Positions 12,821 through 24,834 are shown, numbered from the stretch's first letter. The stretch: 64,000 nucleotides of DNA from Sparassis latifolia (GCA_018466975.1 CM031562.1:1550001-1614000); one strand, 5' to 3'. Notes: generated by a model not told the origin, from the sequence alone. Numbers and translations are program-made.

Positions 12821-13533
12821 CTAAAACTGAATAAACTCACAATGCGTTGCACCAATACCAGGGCGACCGTGCTTGACGGGCCGGTATGAGCACGAGAACT
12901 CGGCAAGGTAGTGTCCAGTCATCTCGGGCCTAATCTCAACCGAGTTGAACACCTAACCAGCCCAGTCATCGCACAAACAACACACACAGAGTGTCAGGGA
13001 GAACAATGTGCATAAGCGGACATACGCACCTTGCCATTGTAGATGCCGACGACACTGCCGATCATTTCGGGGACGACAATCATGTTGCGGAGGTGCGTCT
13101 TCACGACGGCGGGCTTCTCATTCGGGAGCGCCTCCTTCTTCGCCTTGCGCAGCTTCTTGATCAGACCCATGGGCTTGCGCTTGAGACCGCGCTGGAACCG
13201 TCTGCGAGCGCGGGCATGGACGAGCTGCTTGCGTGTTAGAATCCAAACCGAGCTGAGAGAAATACAGCCAGACACACCTCAACAAACTAGACAGTGGAAG
13301 CAATCAGATGTGAAATGAGGCGATGTGGATCGGACTCACCTCTTCGTTGCTCAGGTCCAGGAGCTTGTCAAGCTCAACTCCTCGGTAGGAGAAGGTGCGG
13401 AAGGTCCGCTTCTTCTTGAGGTCGGCGGCGACTTGTGGGTCAGTAACGGAGGAGTCAGCCTGAGAATAACAAAACATATGTGTTTAGCACCCCATGTCCT
13501 CCAGCGATAGGCAGGCGCAGCGAAACGTACCAT
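12821..13533 (-). CDS. RPS15: Cytosolic 40S ribosomal protein S15 (uS19)
   Basis: A small-subunit head protein near the decoding A site. The first coding exon is only the ATG (13531-13533), followed immediately by an intron. Exon 2 (ending about 13341) encodes [17 protein letters not shown] and [20 protein letters not shown]. Exon 3 carries [20 protein letters not shown] and the conserved [20 protein letters not shown]. The last exon encodes [19 protein letters not shown] and ends [10 protein letters not shown] with TAG at 12821-12823. The length (about 150 residues) and basic composition match the family exactly. It is divergent from RPP2. Confidence 0.96.
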
Positions 13534-13880
13534 CTTGCGGTGTTGTCAACGAGTCTTGCGGCGAGGCGAGGTCGGCGCTATGCGTCGGAGTACCAAATGT
13601 CCTGTAGAAGCGTGGGAAGTCAACTGTACAGTTTTCAGCCACCCGCCACAGCACGAAATATCTGCGCGTCGCGGAAACACGTCCCTACTCGTCTTCGGAT
13701 AGAATCCACAGGTCCTCCCATTGCGGATTAAACGTGAGTGCTGCGTTGCGTTTGAGTGCTTTGTGTTGCTCACAAACAAACAGTGATTTGTGGCTACCGT
13801 ACCCCCGACTAAAATCTCAAGGTACGTATTTCTGCAAATCTTCAACTAAGTACGAAATTGTGACTCTGCATGCGTCGTAG
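13534..13880. promoter_or_regulatory. Shared divergent promoter of RPS15 and RPP2, with a 5'-UTR intron on the RPP2 side
   Basis: 347 bases separate the two ribosomal-protein start codons. On the RPP2 side a GTACGT donor at 13822 and an AG at 13879-13880 define a 59-nt intron whose acceptor abuts the ATG (GTCGTAG then ATG). The likely branch sequence is TCAACTAAG. Leader introns are common in fungal ribosomal protein genes. Confidence 0.55.
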
Positions 13881-14395
13881 ATGCGCCATATCGCTGCCTA
13901 CCTCCTCCTCCAGATTGGCGGAAACGCCTCCCCCTCTGCCTCCGACGTGAAGAAAGTCCTCTCCGCTGTCGGTATCGAGGCGGATGACGACCGCCTAGAT
14001 AAGCTCGTCTCTGAGCTCGAGGGCAAGGACGTCAACCAGGTAAGCGTTCCACATCTGGCGGCACCGGGATGCTAACGAATGTTATCTGCGCTTTGCAGTT
14101 GATCGCCGAAGGTTCTGCGAAGCTCTCTTCCGTAAGTCTACACTCGCAGATGTCGTTTAATGCACCAGCTGACTTGGGGATGCACAGGTTCCCTCCGGCG
14201 GTGCCGTTGCTGCGTCTGGTAGTGCCGCTGGCGGTGCGCCGGCTGGTGCCGCCGCTGCCCCCGCGGAAGAGGAGAAGAAGGAAGAAGAGAAGGTTGGTGG
14301 TTGCGACCTCGCATTTATTCGTGTTGATGCTCATAGATCTATCGGCGTTGCAGGAGGAATCCGACGACGACATGGGTTTCGGCCTCTTCGACTGA
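13881..14395 (+). CDS. RPP2: 60S acidic ribosomal protein P2
   Basis: A ribosomal stalk phosphoprotein that recruits elongation factors. The N-terminus [15 protein letters not shown] and the helical dimerisation domain with [20 protein letters not shown] are diagnostic of P2 rather than P1. Further exons encode [11 protein letters not shown] and an Ala/Gly hinge ([20 protein letters not shown]). After a final intron comes the universal acidic tail [13 protein letters not shown] at 14353-14392, followed by TGA. The length is about 112 residues. The ATG directly follows the acceptor of a leader intron. Confidence 0.96.
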
Positions 14396-16608
14396 GATGC
14401 TCTCGTGCTATGTTCAAACCATATCTTATTGCCCGCTGTAGCTTCGTGTACAAGGTAGTAGTAATGAAATATGATCACACGACTTGCACACAACAATGAC
14501 CACTATTAGTGGCCCTCTAATGGAACTCCTTCAGAGTTCGCCCTCCCATTCTTCCCCCTTTTGATGTGACCTCTCGGACTTTTCTATGCTTGTTCTCACA
14601 ATTCTTTGAGGTTAGTTGAGAGCAAACAATTGTCGAGACAGTAATGCAATTGCAGTTGCAGCTCCTCCAAGTAGGTAGCTGGTTTGCCATTCTTGGCGGC
14701 TCTCCTGTAATCCTGGCAGAGGGTTATCACATCTCATATGGTTGAGCTTTGTGAGTTACATATATAAACTGCTGGTGAACAACTAGCAGAAGTTGTTCAT
14801 GCCAGTGCTGCCTTTTGGTGTGGTGGTTAGCACACAGTGGTCTCCGCCATTCCACTCAGCAATATTTTTCGTTTCCCAAATTCCCAGAATTCTGTACTGG
14901 AGAAATTGGTAGAGCATTCAGTGACTGCAGAAAGCACTACTGAAATTTTCCGGAGAGATTTTGTCAAAGGGATTGTCTGCCAAAGCTGAACCAGCTTTGC
15001 AATCTGGTCTGATGAGCCTCATCAATGGAACCTCTCATTTCATTCATGCGGCCTGTGGTCATTCTCAAGATTCACAGTCATGTTCAGTGAGTGGTTATTA
15101 ATGACAATTTATTCACAATTTTAGGAGGAAGTGACACAATTAATGCAATTGTATTACTGTACTGATTGCATTTCAGGGCCACTGATGGTAGCAGTTAGAA
15201 CAAAGAAGTCTGCAGTGTGGATCACCACTCCTTTTGTCAAAAGTTGCTAAAATGGTGCAGTAGATATCGATGTTCCCGGCGGGCAGACCGCCCGCGGTAC
15301 GGATGCCGGCTTGGCCCGAAGTAATTCATCATCAAGTACTTAGATCGCAGTAAGATTGAAAATCGCCTAGAATCCGATCCAGGCCGGTGGGGGTTTTGTC
15401 GCTCGAAGGAAAAAATGGTTCTGCAGTGCTAGTTGGTGGACAGGGTGAAAGAGCAGTGAATACATCGAATCGTTGCCTTCAAGCCGCAGATCGTCGGAGG
15501 AGCTGGAGAAGGTTAAGAGGATAAAGTGATCGGCGGTGAAAACAGGCACGGACTCCGCGGGATACGATGACGAGCTTAGGCCTCAGGTGATAAGCCGTCG
15601 GTATTGTCGTTCCCGAGGCGGGAGTTTGCAAAGGACGCTGTGGCTTACAGACAGGTTGGCGCAGAGGTTGTTGGGAGGCTTGAAGAAGGGCATCTCACCT
15701 CGTGCAACCCTCGTGCATTTAATTGGTGAGCGACCCGGCGAGTTGTCAAAGCGCGAGCGTAAAATTCAACAGCGGTCCGCGCTTGCATTGGCAGACCAAT
15801 GACTGTGCAACGCACATGCATATGGCCTGGCGTAACAACTGCTGCCAATCTGCCATGGGTCGTCCGGATGGCCACAGCAGATGGCATGTTTGTGCCTTGA
15901 TTGCAATGATCCATGTTCTGAACCAGACGGTCCCAGCTGTACATAGCTTAGCTGTAGCCTGCTGCTGTCAAGGATATTAGTACCGGTGGAAAATACCTTG
16001 CGGAAATGGAAAGTCGGGAGGAACCGGTTATGACCGGTGAAGTTGGTGCGGGCGGAAGCAGAGATGATGCGGGCCAGGCCGCCCGCGGGGATCGTGATTT
16101 GCTCATCTTGTCAGGGGCCGCCGGCTTTCTCCCGCCGGGCTGCATCCACTCGGTGCCGCGCAGGCGCTTGTCCTTTGCATCTATGTATATGTTCCTCCGT
16201 CACACTTGCAACTCTGCCTCGCCAGTTCTCCACATTACGCTCGTATGTCCGACATCGGTCTCACAATATTCCAGTGAGTCTGTCGACGCTGTTCCGATAC
16301 CTTCCTCGACATCTTCTCCGCAGTGCGCATTCGACGGACCGGCTACGCTGTTCAGGCGTAGCGTGAGATACAGATGACCATTATTTGACTACTTGTAACG
16401 GCCCGGCAGATTGGTTGGACCACAACCAAGATCCCACCTCCAGCCAACAGACGCCTCAGGATCTCCTTTACTCTGGTACCATCACGTCTCTCTTCCTGCC
16501 TCGTCTCACAAATCTCTTCTCCGTGCCATTTCGTCCCTCTCAAAGAGCTCTTTGCTGTGCTTTAGATTCTAACTGCTTCAACATCGTTGCATACCATTGC
16601 ACACACTC
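14396..16608. other. 2.2-kb gene-free stretch, AT-richer first half
   Basis: No conserved protein is recognisable on either strand. From 14400 to about 15250 the base composition is visibly richer in A/T than the surrounding genes. It contains a TATATAAA at about 14760 and a 7-bp stem (AACAACT/AGTTGTT) at about 14779-14798. A TGGTGTGGTGGTTAGCAC string near 14818 resembles a Pol III A box, but no good B box or cloverleaf follows. From 15250 to 16100 there are GC-rich CGG/CCG clusters. The last 400 bases are probably the promoter of the Zn2Cys6 gene. It may be a decayed mobile element or a non-coding transcript. Confidence 0.4.
15982..16038. promoter_or_regulatory. Cluster of three ACCGGT palindromes
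   Basis: ACCGGT occurs at 15982-15987, 16023-16028 (inside AACCGGTT) and 16033-16038. The cluster sits about 570-630 bases upstream of a Zn2Cys6 regulator, a protein class that binds paired CGG triplets. Autoregulation is inference. Confidence 0.3.
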
Positions 16609-19406
16609 ATGGAATCGTCTCACACTAATTCGAACCATCTCCCTGTGATACAGGTTGATCCAGGTAGTCATTCACCTGAGAGACAGCCAGACTCTTCTCG
16701 TACGACCAAGTCCTCTTTAGACGATTTACACAGCCCTCACGCGCAGCATTCTGTCTCGTTCGTGAAAGGCACCAAGCGGAAGCGTCTCAGCAAGGTAAGC
16801 CTTTAGTTCTGTCCGCGAAAACAGCTGTTGATGCGATTAATCAACAGGCGTGTGATGCATGCCATAAGAGCAAACGACGTTGCGATGGCACAGGTCTGTC
16901 TCCTCTCGTGCCGTGCCTAGTTCTTGTCTAATCCTTCTCACCGCTCTAGCTCCGTGCAGTAACTGGTATGTGGCGCAATTGTATTGAAACCACACAATTT
17001 GAATCCCCTCCAGCTACTTTGCTTCGAAACGATGCACGTATACCGATTCTTCTGGGCGTCCAGTACCAGCACCCCGTAATATGAACTCAGACCGCGCCCG
17101 TGGACCTGCTGCGGTAGTGGGCCTTTTTGTCTCCCGTGCTTCTTGCGCTGACCTGTGTTCCTTCCTGCTAGGGATTTCCCACGCAGGATTACGCTCCAGA
17201 TGGTGACTCATCTATATCACACACTGGCGATCCTCAGGGTGAGCGTGAGCCTGCACGAAGACGTACGCGCATAGACGCCCCGGATACTGCTCCCGTACCT
17301 GCGATCACTTCGTCCTCTTCACAGGGTTCAGCGCTTGACGCCCCGAGCTCACCACCATCGAAATTACTAGACCCTGCGACGACCTATGAGCTCGTAAATC
17401 GTCAGTGTTCGATTACCCGCAGTTTACATACACCCGCTTACTCAACAAGCCGCCGTAGTATTCTTTGCCCACTGCAATCCTCACCGCTTGATTATCCACA
17501 AGCCATCGTTCTCAGCTTCGCTAAGCCACAACCGCCTCCCAGAGTATCTCGTCCTCGCAGTCTGCGCGACCGCGGCACCGCTGTCGAAAACGTTTTGCGC
17601 GCAGTCGTCCCCGAATCCAGGGCGCCTCGCGGGTGTACCATTTTTCCGCGAGGCAGTGGCAATTATGTTCGACAGTGCTGGTCGTTTGCTAAGTGCTCCA
17701 TGCCTCGCCACCGCCCAGGCATTGTGCTTGCTGGAGATGCACGAGGTAGCGGCAAGCCACTCGTGGACGAAGACTTACCGATATTTTGGTAGGTGAGCGT
17801 CAGTTGCCGCTCGCAACGAGTCTCACCATGCACGTGTTGTACGCGCCTTTTCCACCGCTCTTGATCGGTAGACTTGGCTTTACAGCTCCTCGAAGAGAGC
17901 TTGTCCGTGCACAAGCCGGACGAACCGATAAATTCTGCTTTGTCGCAATCCGCCTCATCCGACTCCCTCAACGTATATATCGAGCGTGAATGCACGCGCC
18001 GCTGCTTCTGGATGATTCAATGCATGGACTGGGTCAGCGGGATCTACATTTACAGGCCGATGCGCCCGCGGAACGTCGAGCTCATGCACTACGTCCGTCT
18101 CCCCATCGACGAGACGAACTTTGAGCTCACCGTGCACTCGAACTCGGCGAGTAATTATCACATCTACTGCTTTGTATTTTGGGGAGTGGACTGAGATTCG
18201 CCTTCCGTCAGCGACTGAGTACTTGCACGTTCCCGCACCGTGCACGCGGTATGCATCAGAATTCGGGCACCTGTGCCGTATTTTGTCTATATATCAGAGC
18301 TTGCAGTCGCGGTTAGGTATGTTCGGAGTCGTAGTTGCTTATTTTTACTCATTTATTCTGAATAGCCACTACCGAGGAGGGGCCTGCACGAATCGCTGTT
18401 GTCTCGGAATCTCGTCGGGCACTCGATGTAAACATTCCCACTCTGGATCCCCGCTAGAATATTTCTGATAAATGGTTTAAGATATGGTTGTCGACTCTCC
18501 CCGGACACCTGCGCTTCTCTGAAGAAACGCTGGAGAACCAGTTGAGCATGTTCGAGACGGGCTCAAATACAGGAGCGTGGTGCTTCTGCTTCATGCACGC
18601 GCTGCATCCGTGCTGCTTCTTGGCCCTGTTAGAGGTCAGTCAATCGTCGGATTGCGCTACGTCTTCGTTAGTCTGATATGCGAGCGCCTCCTCTGCTAGG
18701 GCGAGGGCAGACTAGGGGAACCGATTCCTTGGGTGCGTACTCAGTTGAACATGATCGTGAACGCCACTGCGCACCGTATCAGAAACACCATCCTCCGTAC
18801 GTCTGCCGCGATCCCACGGCATTTTGATCGGCATCATTCTGACATGTGATCTCCCAGTGGCTTGTGTGCTCTGGGTGAATTTTCGTTGTTTATTTCGCGC
18901 TTTGTATATTTGCTTACATCGCCGTGTTCGTTCTTATGTTTGTTCAGTCGTACAGCAGGTATCACCCCGATGACCCGCAGCTGCACGTCTGGGACCGTGA
19001 GTTCGAGAAGGTATGGAGCTTCCGCGTCATGGTGGTCGCGGACCAGTGGCGCCAGGCGCAAGCACTTGAGCGGGCGAAAGGCGAGCAGGCGGCCGCAGCC
19101 GAAGCGGCGTCAGATACAGCGGCGCCAGAGAGGTCGGCGAGGGAGCTAGATTTGCAGGTGCAATACCAGGCCGATTTGGCGGAGCACGCAAGGGTGCGCC
19201 GCGAGGCCGCGCAGGCACAGAATTTGCCATCCCTGAAGGCGAGTGGTCTCTTAGATTCGTGGAAGCCCCCGTCAGAGGCGTTCGCAAATGCACTGTCGAT
19301 CACGACGCAGGCGCGAGAGGACGGCGAGCGGAGGACGTCCATGTCATCGCAAGCGGCGAGGGGCCCTCCGCCAGCGGGATTGAATTGGCTTAATAACGAA
19401 GCGTAA
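16609..19406 (+). CDS. Zn2Cys6 transcription factor with fungal-specific TF domain
   Basis: A sequence-specific nuclear regulator; the target pathway is unknown. The start MESSHTNSNH at 16609 precedes a basic stretch (KGTKRKRLSK). The zinc cluster reads ACDACHKSKRRCDGT, APCSNC, YFASKRCTY, that is CX2CX6CX5CX2CX6C, and is assembled from three exons. The middle exon is only 16 nt (16950-16965). A serine-rich linker with an RRRTR motif follows. The fungal-specific TF domain starts near 17450 (FFAHCNPHRLIIHKPSF) and shows ERECTRRCFWMIQCMDW, YASEFGHLCRILSIY and LSTLPGHLRFSEE. The C-terminal part is helical and Ala/Gln-rich (19010-19340), ending WLNNEA at 19406. An in-frame TAG at 18455 lies inside a 54-nt intron (18428-18481) and is not a disruption. 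At least nine exons are present. Confidence 0.88.
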
Positions 19407-19605
19407 GAATTTTGGGATTGTGTTGCTGCTAGTCTGTTAGCTATCGTTACCGCGATGGATACTTCGTCTACCAGTCATGCCGAAGTATCCTCGCGGATCG
19501 TTGAATTTACGTGAAGAAGTTCCTATGGGGTATATATGTCATGCAATTATTACACCGTAGTACGAACCGTGCTGCAGAATCTAGTCCATGCGAAGTGATG
19601 TACGA

Positions 19606-20146
19606 TCATGGCTGCCCGATCTTCTTCAGGTTGCGATGAAGCTCGGGCTTGACCAGAACAACCCGGTCAAGCAGCTTCTGGACGACCTCGTTCCGGTTCT
19701 TGTTGTAGGACGCTGTGATCTCTTTCAGTTTGATGTCGGTCTCCTTATCCACGGCGGCCTGCGCGCTCTGGGTGTTGCCGGCGTGCTAGGGGAACGTGCA
19801 AGTTAGCCGAGCATACGTCTGAGATGCAGGCTGTGGACACACGGAAGCTTCGAACGCCCTGAACTGGGCCTCCTTCAATGTCTTGTATTCTTCGATTTCC
19901 TTAGTGGCCTGCGCGCGTGCGTCCTTAAGCTTCTGGACGCGGTCTGTGCCGAGAGAAGAGATGAGCACCCGGCGGAGAGTATGCGGCGCGGTGCTCGTAC
20001 TGACATTCGCGGGCTTGCTGGACAACCTTGGCGGCCTCTTTTTCGGCCTCGAGGAGGGTCTGAATACTCTGTGACTGAGATGCGGCCTGCGATGTCAGCG
20101 TGGTTAGCAGAACGTCGGGCGTGGAGAGAGAGAGATGGCGGACCAT
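19606..20146 (-). CDS. VMA10: V-type ATPase subunit G
   Basis: A peripheral-stalk subunit of the vacuolar proton pump, paired with subunit E. The body starts AASQSQSIQTLLEAEKEAAK, which matches the family N-terminus (about residues 2-21). It continues with KVVQQARE, then DRVQKLKDARAQATKEIEEY and LKEAQFRAFEAS, ending with HAGNTQSAQAAVDKE and LHRNLKKIGQP with TGA at 19606-19608. The protein is a long basic/acidic coiled-coil helix of about 115 residues, the usual size. The first coding exon appears to be just ATG at 20144-20146, with a non-canonical-looking GTCCGC donor; this assignment rests on the next exon starting in phase 0 at AASQ. It is divergent from symplekin with only about 141 bases between starts. 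Confidence 0.9.
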
Positions 20147-20287
20147 TGGCAGAGAGCACAAGTGAGGTTGAAACTCCGCCAGTGTTGGGCGTGATCATAG
20201 TTCGGAGGCGCCCGTTGCCACTACACGCTCGAGCAATATACAGGCTGATACAGCAGTCGGGCTTGTTAACGTGCTGCAGCCAGAAAA

Positions 20288-23200
20288 ATGGCCAGTGCGC
20301 CTTTAGATCCTCTCCAGGCCCTTTCTGCTGCCCTTGCCGCTCCCGCGGACTCAAAGGAGCAGGCGGAACTTCTTGCAGCGTTACGTGAATCCCTTGAAGC
20401 TCATCAAGGTCCCATCCCCATCCTCTGCACGACCCTCATCAAGACCGTCTTCGGCGCGGCAGACTCTCTACTCAAACGCTGGGTGCTCGACCTCCTCCAC
20501 TTTGCCATATGCCGCTCGTCTTTATCCGTCGAAGTCCGCTCGCAGTGTGCGTTCATCTCTCACGTCACCTGTGCTTGCTAACTCTGCGTCTGATATCGCA
20601 GTGGCCTCGCAGTCCCTAGAGACGCTCACTGCACTGCTCAATGATGCGAATACCAACACGGTCAAGGTCGTCGTGCAGTGCTTTGCAACGGTGTATGCGC
20701 TGCTCTTCCGCGCGATGTACGTGGACTTGCTCCTGCTGCGGGGATTCTACTCACACGCTGCGTGTAGGTGCGCGAATCGCAACATGCGCCAACAATGGGA
20801 CGTCCTCACCCAGGCGAAGGCCAGGATATTGGAACTTGTATGGGCCCCACACGTGAACAGTGGTGTCAAGTTTGCTGCCGTCAAGTTCATGCAGAAAGTC
20901 ATCCTCGTGCAGACGCGCGGCATCAGCGATCCCAGGGTAGCTATCTACCGCACTTAGCTCCCGTATATTTGGCGTGACTCATCATTGTCTGCGTTATCGT
21001 TTGGTGTCTGTCTAGCTCCAAAACAAGAACGACCCGAATTTGTCCATGTGCCCGACAGACCACCCTTTCATATCCGTTCCCATCTTGGAGGCGGAGGCCC
21101 TGAAACTATTAGAAAGCGTGATCACAGTTTTGTACACTAGCAAGTAAGTGCCATGCTCGAGCGCTCGTACAGCAGCGCTAAACTCCATCCCCGTTCCAGC
21201 GACCCGGACATGCTATCTGCCATCCTAAACAGCTGGGCGTCCCTGACGAAATTGCGGCCAGCACTGGTAGAACTGGTGGTCTCCACACTGGCGCAATGGA
21301 CCCCTGCCAAGCTCGAAGGGCTTCCACCAGCCAGTGTGAAGAGTGTGGAGAAGGGTATTCGGATTCTGCTTATGCATATCTCACGGTATGGTTCTAATTC
21401 GACGTAATAGCTTGTAGCTCATTCTTTGTAGGGGTCCCCAAGGCGCGGCATTCTCTACCCAAATCCACGCCGCTCTCTCGACACAAGCCACCCGCATGGA
21501 GCAGGCGGTGCGCAAGGCAACAGAAGAGGAAGAAGCAGCAGCAGCAGAGGCAGAAGCTGCCGCCGCCGCCGCCGAAGCGTCGCGGAAGCGCGGTGCCTCT
21601 GGCACACCTGTGCCCGACGCCCCCGATTGGAAACGGCCCAAAATTGAACACGAAGCGTCCAGTTCTTCCTCGGCACAGCTTGCGAACTTCGACTTCACGA
21701 CGCTTCAGGCCGGGCTTGTCACCGACCTCATCATCGCGAACTTGCAAGCGTTCACTGAGGCCACGCTCATGGGACTTGTGCAGGCGTACCGCCACAGCCG
21801 GGGTACCGCTGGGAATGCTAATGGTACTAGTGCTGCGTCAACTTCGACACTAGCGTCGGTTCCTGCCTCTGTGCATGTGCACAGTACGCCCACAGGCCCT
21901 CGTTCGGCCACACCTGCTACGATGTTTGCACTCGAAGTGCAGCCCCCCACGGGACCGCGGGAATCTGCTATCCCTCCGGAAGCGCCTTCTACGGCTGCCG
22001 TGAAGGAGGAACCGGTTGACCCCCTCAAGATGGACATCGACGAGGAAGAAATCGAGTACGAGCCCGATAGGCTCAACCTGGAGGTAAGCGAGTCATTGTC
22101 AATCGCACCGCATACCCGCTGACACGTGGTCTGTAGCTCTCGGGCGGACAAGAAGGGGCGGCGGACGAGGAGGCAGCAATGGACCAAGCCATGGACATTG
22201 TCCCGGACCTGGAGCTCACGGGCTTCAAGCTGCCCCCACCGAAAGAGGTCTCGCACGAGGACCGCAGTGCGCTCGTGCGGAATTCACTCGCGCGAATATG
22301 GAATGGCGCGAAGGATTTGGAGCCCGCGGAGCCCTTGCGCGACGATGCCGCAGGATCGTCTGGGTCCGATATGTGGATGCTCCTCCTCGTCCGGTTGATT
22401 ACGCGGCCCACTGACCCGTCTGCCGGGGAGGAGCGTGAGGGCTCTGCGGAGAAACAGGAGAATGCCATGGACGTTGTACCGTCCTCGGGTTTTTACTCGC
22501 GTCAAGACAGGTTAAGGCAAACATTATGCGACTATATTATGGCCGATTTTTCTGGAAGGTGCGGCTTGCTGTTTCAAGTCAACTTGATATAACTTCATAT
22601 TTGTCTCTACGACTAGACTACGACTGGCAACAACGTGGATGAACGAGGAATGGTACAACGATCGGATACAAACATCCAGGGATCATAATTGGGTAAATTT
22701 CGTTCCTTTCGTGTCTCGTGCTGTACCTCTCATGAATAGCACTCACGGCAGCCACCAAATTATGAGATATGGCTCAACCAAATAGTTGCGGTATACCAGA
22801 CACACGTGGACGGCAAGGACAGGGCCTTTTCACGATTTTTGATCGACCTCCCATCCGTACCACAGGATGTGCTGAACCTGCTGAGAGAATCGTGCGTCGA
22901 GGCCGAACGGTGAGACTGAACAATTTTGATCTAGAGTCGCTGCTTATCTGCCATATTTTCTTCGCAGACGGCAAGTGGGTTTTGCGGCACTGCGCGAATT
23001 TGTATCGCAAAGACCCTCTCTCCGGGCGGAGGCAATGAACATGCTCCTCGAGTTAACGACCCACCCAGGTATTTCGTTCACACTGATCTTTCTGACGCCT
23101 CTGACATATACTGCCTCATATAGACAAGGTGACCCGAGGCGCGGCGATCAACACCGTGAAGCGTTGGATACCGGACGTGCAGCCCATGGACGGTATGACC

Positions 23201-24656
23201 CGCGACTTCGCACTGCAGCTGCTCCGTCGCCTGCAGTCGCGTCCGTCCGCAGAGAAGGCGGCTGACGTGCAAACGAATGGCGACCACGACGAGAACATGG
23301 AGGACGGGCAGCTGCCGCCGGAAGACATCATTCAGACACCGTATCTCCCGGAACAGCTGGAGCTCCCAGCGAGCAACGCGCAGATTCTCCAGCACGTGGA
23401 GCTTCTCTTCGCGCTTTCCACAAAGGTGCCCGAATTCCTAGATGAGTGAGCTATTCATAGCCGCCGTGTCTCCGCCCCCCTGGACTGATCGCCTCTTTTC
23501 AGGGTATTCGCGGCCTATGGCGGTATGGAACAGACGGTCCAGGAGACCATCCAGCACTTAATTACACCGTTGATCCGCGCGTTGGGTCCAACTCATGGGA
23601 GGCTTCTTACGCTCCTGCGGACCTTCCCTCCTGGGGCTGAGTCTCTTGCTCTTCGTGTCCTGAATATTTTCACCGAACATGGCCGACCGAGTTCGCAGCT
23701 AGTGTCTCTAGTGAAATCTCTTGTCAACGAGCGCGATCTGGACGCGCGATTCCTCATCCCGATTATCGCGGAAATGGACAAGGTGCGTCGCTTCAGAAAC
23801 GGAGGGCTGTGCGTTCCGTGAACTTGACTCGTGTAGGCGGATATTCGGCGGTACCTTCCACAGATCGTATCCATCCTCAACGGACAGCCGGAGCCCAAGA
23901 ACCTGGTCCGTTCGGTGTTCAGCTCGGTTGTGACAACCCCTCCGCAGACATTCGGCAGCGTCACGTCAAATTTGCCGCGGGTACGACATAGCGAGCTGCT
24001 CACACCGGGAGAACTGATGGTTTTGTTACACGAGTCTGAGAAAGAGATCGGGCTCAAGAGCGCGATCGAAGGTAGGGCCTCCGAGGTTTACGGATCTCTA
24101 ACGTGCTAACGATATGCGATTTAGCCATATCTATCTGTTTCTCGATGACTGATATTTTCCGATCTGAAGTCATCGCAGCTGTGCTGAATCAACTCGTTGA
24201 TGAGCCAGTGCTGCCAACCTTGTTCCTTAGGACTGTGAGTATCATTCGCGGAAGTACGGGGCTTGTGAGGCTGACTCAGGCTTCCAGGTCATCCAGGCTG
24301 TCACAACATACAGGTCGCTCGTGGGCTCTGTATCGACCACCTTGCTGACCCGGCTGATTACCAAAAAAATCTGGACTAACCCCCCCCTTTGGGAGGGCTT
24401 TATCCGGTGCGCGAAACTGCTCGCACCCGCTAGCTTCGGCGCGCTTCTGCAACTGCCGAAAGATCAGCTTCGGGAACTCGTAGAGAAGCAGCCCAGCCTT
24501 AAAGCGGGTCTGCGCGACTATGTCATGAAAAAACCAGGGAACAAGGCACGTGTCGCTGGCTTCTTGGATATCTTCGGGGAGGACGACGGGGCTGGTAGCA
24601 CAGATACGACACCAACACCAGACTTCGCGATGGCGGTAGCGCCGACAGTATCATGA
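20288..24656 (+). CDS. PTA1: Symplekin/Pta1-like scaffold of the cleavage and polyadenylation factor
   Basis: A nuclear scaffold bridging mRNA 3'-end cleavage/polyadenylation and transcription termination factors. The start MASAPLDPLQALSAALA leads into alpha-helical repeats (ILCTTLIKTVFG, RWVLDLLHFAICRSSL, LELVWAPHVNSGVKFAAVKF), typical of the Pta1/symplekin N-terminal HEAT region. A charged Ala/Glu helix (EEEEAAAAEAEAAAAAAEA at about 21510-21575) and an acidic segment (MDIDEEEIEYEPDRLNLE) separate it from the C-terminal symplekin domain. That domain includes HGRLLTLLRTFPPGAESLAL, TPGELMVLLHESEKEIGLKS, LTRLITKKIWTNPPLWEGFI and LQLPKDQLRELVEKQPSLK, which is strongly diagnostic. The tail ends FAMAVAPTVS with TGA at 24654-24656. 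There are about 14 short introns, and the size (roughly 1,150 residues) fits symplekin rather than the shorter yeast Pta1. Confidence 0.92.
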
Positions 24657-24834
24657 CATTAGCAGCGTGTCATCTCGATGTGCGGTATGTATAGTGTACC
24701 ATCTTTTTAGTTTGTAGCATTGATACTCATCTTGCACGTAATACGATGGGAGAGTCACTGACCGGAATCTCATAAGATATGCATGCTGTAAGTAGAGGAC
24801 TGCCAGGACAGCCGAGTGCCTGAGCGGAAACGCA

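Noticed and set aside
14815..14890. tRNA gene
   Set aside because: Only an A-box-like string is present; no B box, no cloverleaf pairing, no anticodon arm.
18455..18457. In-frame TAG in the Zn2Cys6 transcription factor
   Set aside because: It lies within a 54-nt sequence with GTAAAC donor, CTGAT branch and TTTAAG acceptor (18428-18481). Removing it joins SRRALD to IWLSTLPGHLRF in frame, so the gene is intact.
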